A stretch of 5,740 nt of DNA, from positions 1 through 5,740 of the forward strand of contig RKAN01000084.1 in the NCBI GenBank assembly GCA_014845975.1, given 5' to 3'. Positions within the stretch are counted from its first letter, which is position 1, and each line of letters starts with the position of its first letter. This stretch comes from a bacterium (lineage in GTDB: Bacteria; Bacillota_I; Bacilli_A; RF39; UBA660). Shown here piece after piece: positions 5,167 through 5,740 of the stretch. Position numbers and translations under genes: made by a program. A model generated the notes under the pieces. The model was given only the letters and a program-made list of their open reading frames with translations, had not been told where the DNA came from and searched no databases.

Positions 5167-5721
5167 ATGAGCAGTTTAACTACAAAGAAAGCAATAGCAT
5201 ATGCATTTAAAGACTTATTAAAAGAAAAATCTTTCAGTAAAATAACTGTTAATGATATAGCAAAAAAATGTGATATAAATAGGCAAACATTTTATTATCA
5301 TTTTCAAGATATAAGAGATTTAATTGAGTGGATTTGTATAGATGAAGTTGATCATATATTAGAGAAAAAAGATGAATGTGAAAAATGGGAAGATAAATTT
5401 TTACTGATTTTTAAAATAATGGAAGAAGAGAAAATTTTTGTAAAAAATATTTATTATTCTGTTTCAGTAGAGGTATTAAGAAATAATTTATATAGATTAG
5501 TGTATCCTATAATATATAGTGAGATACTTGAAAAATCTAAAGGAAAAAATTTACGAGACGAAGATAAAAAATTTATAACAGATTTTTATAAATATTCATT
5601 TGTTTCAATAGTTTTAAATTGGATAGATAATGAAATGCACGAAAATCCTGAACTAATTGTTGCTAAAGTGAGTAGACTTATTACTGGTACAATTGATCAT
5701 GCTTGTTTATCTGTAAATTGA
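5167..5721 (+). CDS. TetR/AcrR-family transcriptional regulator (DhaS-like)
   Basis: This is a DNA-binding regulator of 184 residues, the usual size. The N-terminal domain (about 5-52) contains the TetR helix-turn-helix: ITVNDIAKKCDINRQTFYYH (26-45), then FQDIRDLIEWI. The NRQTFYYHF wording is typical of the subgroup that includes the dihydroxyacetone kinase regulator DhaS and many uncharacterised Firmicute regulators. The remaining 130 or so residues are all-helical and rich in hydrophobic and charged residues. They should form the dimer interface and ligand pocket, but the ligand cannot be told from sequence. No dha genes are nearby. The neighbour is ohyA, so a fatty-acid-responsive repressor of ohyA is a reasonable inference. 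The start is set by TAGGTGA 6 bases before the ATG. ATA is the main isoleucine codon, as in ohyA. Confidence 0.9.
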   Translation: MSSLTTKKAIAYAFKDLLKEKSFSKITVNDIAKKCDINRQTFYYHFQDIRDLIEWICIDEVDHILEKKDECEKWEDKFLLIFKIMEEEKIFVKNIYYSVSVEVLRNNLYRLVYPIIYSEILEKSKGKNLRDEDKKFITDFYKYSFVSIVLNWIDNEMHENPELIVAKVSRLITGTIDHACLSVN

Positions 5722-5740
5722 AAAAGTAGAAGAAAAAATT

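Noticed and set aside
1..5740. Mycoplasma-type genetic code suggested by the very AT-rich sequence
   Set aside because: TGA ends ogt, tag and the TetR gene at the expected protein lengths, and conserved tryptophans are encoded by TGG.
1..5740. CRISPR array, insertion sequence, tRNA/rRNA or long tandem repeats
   Set aside because: No regularly spaced direct repeats, transposase-like sequence, terminal inverted repeats or stable RNA genes were seen on either strand.

Overview
This is an AT-rich stretch (roughly 30% G+C by eye) with strong AGGAGG-type ribosome binding sites, TATAAT -10 boxes and short U-tailed intrinsic terminators. It looks like a low-GC Firmicute, most plausibly a gut commensal of the Erysipelotrichia/Coprobacillus or Lactobacillus/Clostridium type. 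TGA is used as a real stop codon (ogt, tag and the TetR gene end in it), so the standard bacterial code applies and this is not a Mycoplasma-type genome. All six intact genes lie on the + strand.

Left part (1-2961). A choloylglycine hydrolase (bile salt hydrolase, 25-999) is followed by a classical short-chain dehydrogenase/reductase (1077-1805). No terminator separates them, but the second gene has its own extended -10 promoter with a 30-bp inverted repeat over the predicted start site. After a clear terminator comes a two-gene alkylation-repair operon: a methylated-DNA-cysteine methyltransferase (ogt, 1858-2394) and 3-methyladenine DNA glycosylase I (tag, 2391-2942). These overlap by an ATGA and end in a terminator that begins inside tag.

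Middle (2962-3300). A gap of about 340 bases holds no intact gene. It contains a recognisable wreck of a flavodoxin-like gene (about 3054-3146) and the promoter of the next gene.

Right part (3301-5740). An oleate hydratase (ohyA, 3313-5103), nearly colinear with the Staphylococcus aureus enzyme, is followed by a terminator and then a TetR/AcrR-family regulator of the DhaS-like type (5167-5721). Isoleucine codon use changes across the gap: ATA is a minority codon in the two left genes counted and the majority codon in both right-hand genes. This fits a separately acquired ohyA-tetR module.

Taken together, three genes point to life in the intestine. BSH deconjugates bile salts, the SDR could oxidise or reduce the freed steroid (inference), and oleate hydratase detoxifies unsaturated fatty acids and would be a natural target of the neighbouring TetR regulator. 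Nothing here looks like a wholly new system. The most useful leads are the flavodoxin relic, the BSH-SDR pairing with its possible operator, and the ohyA-tetR pair.
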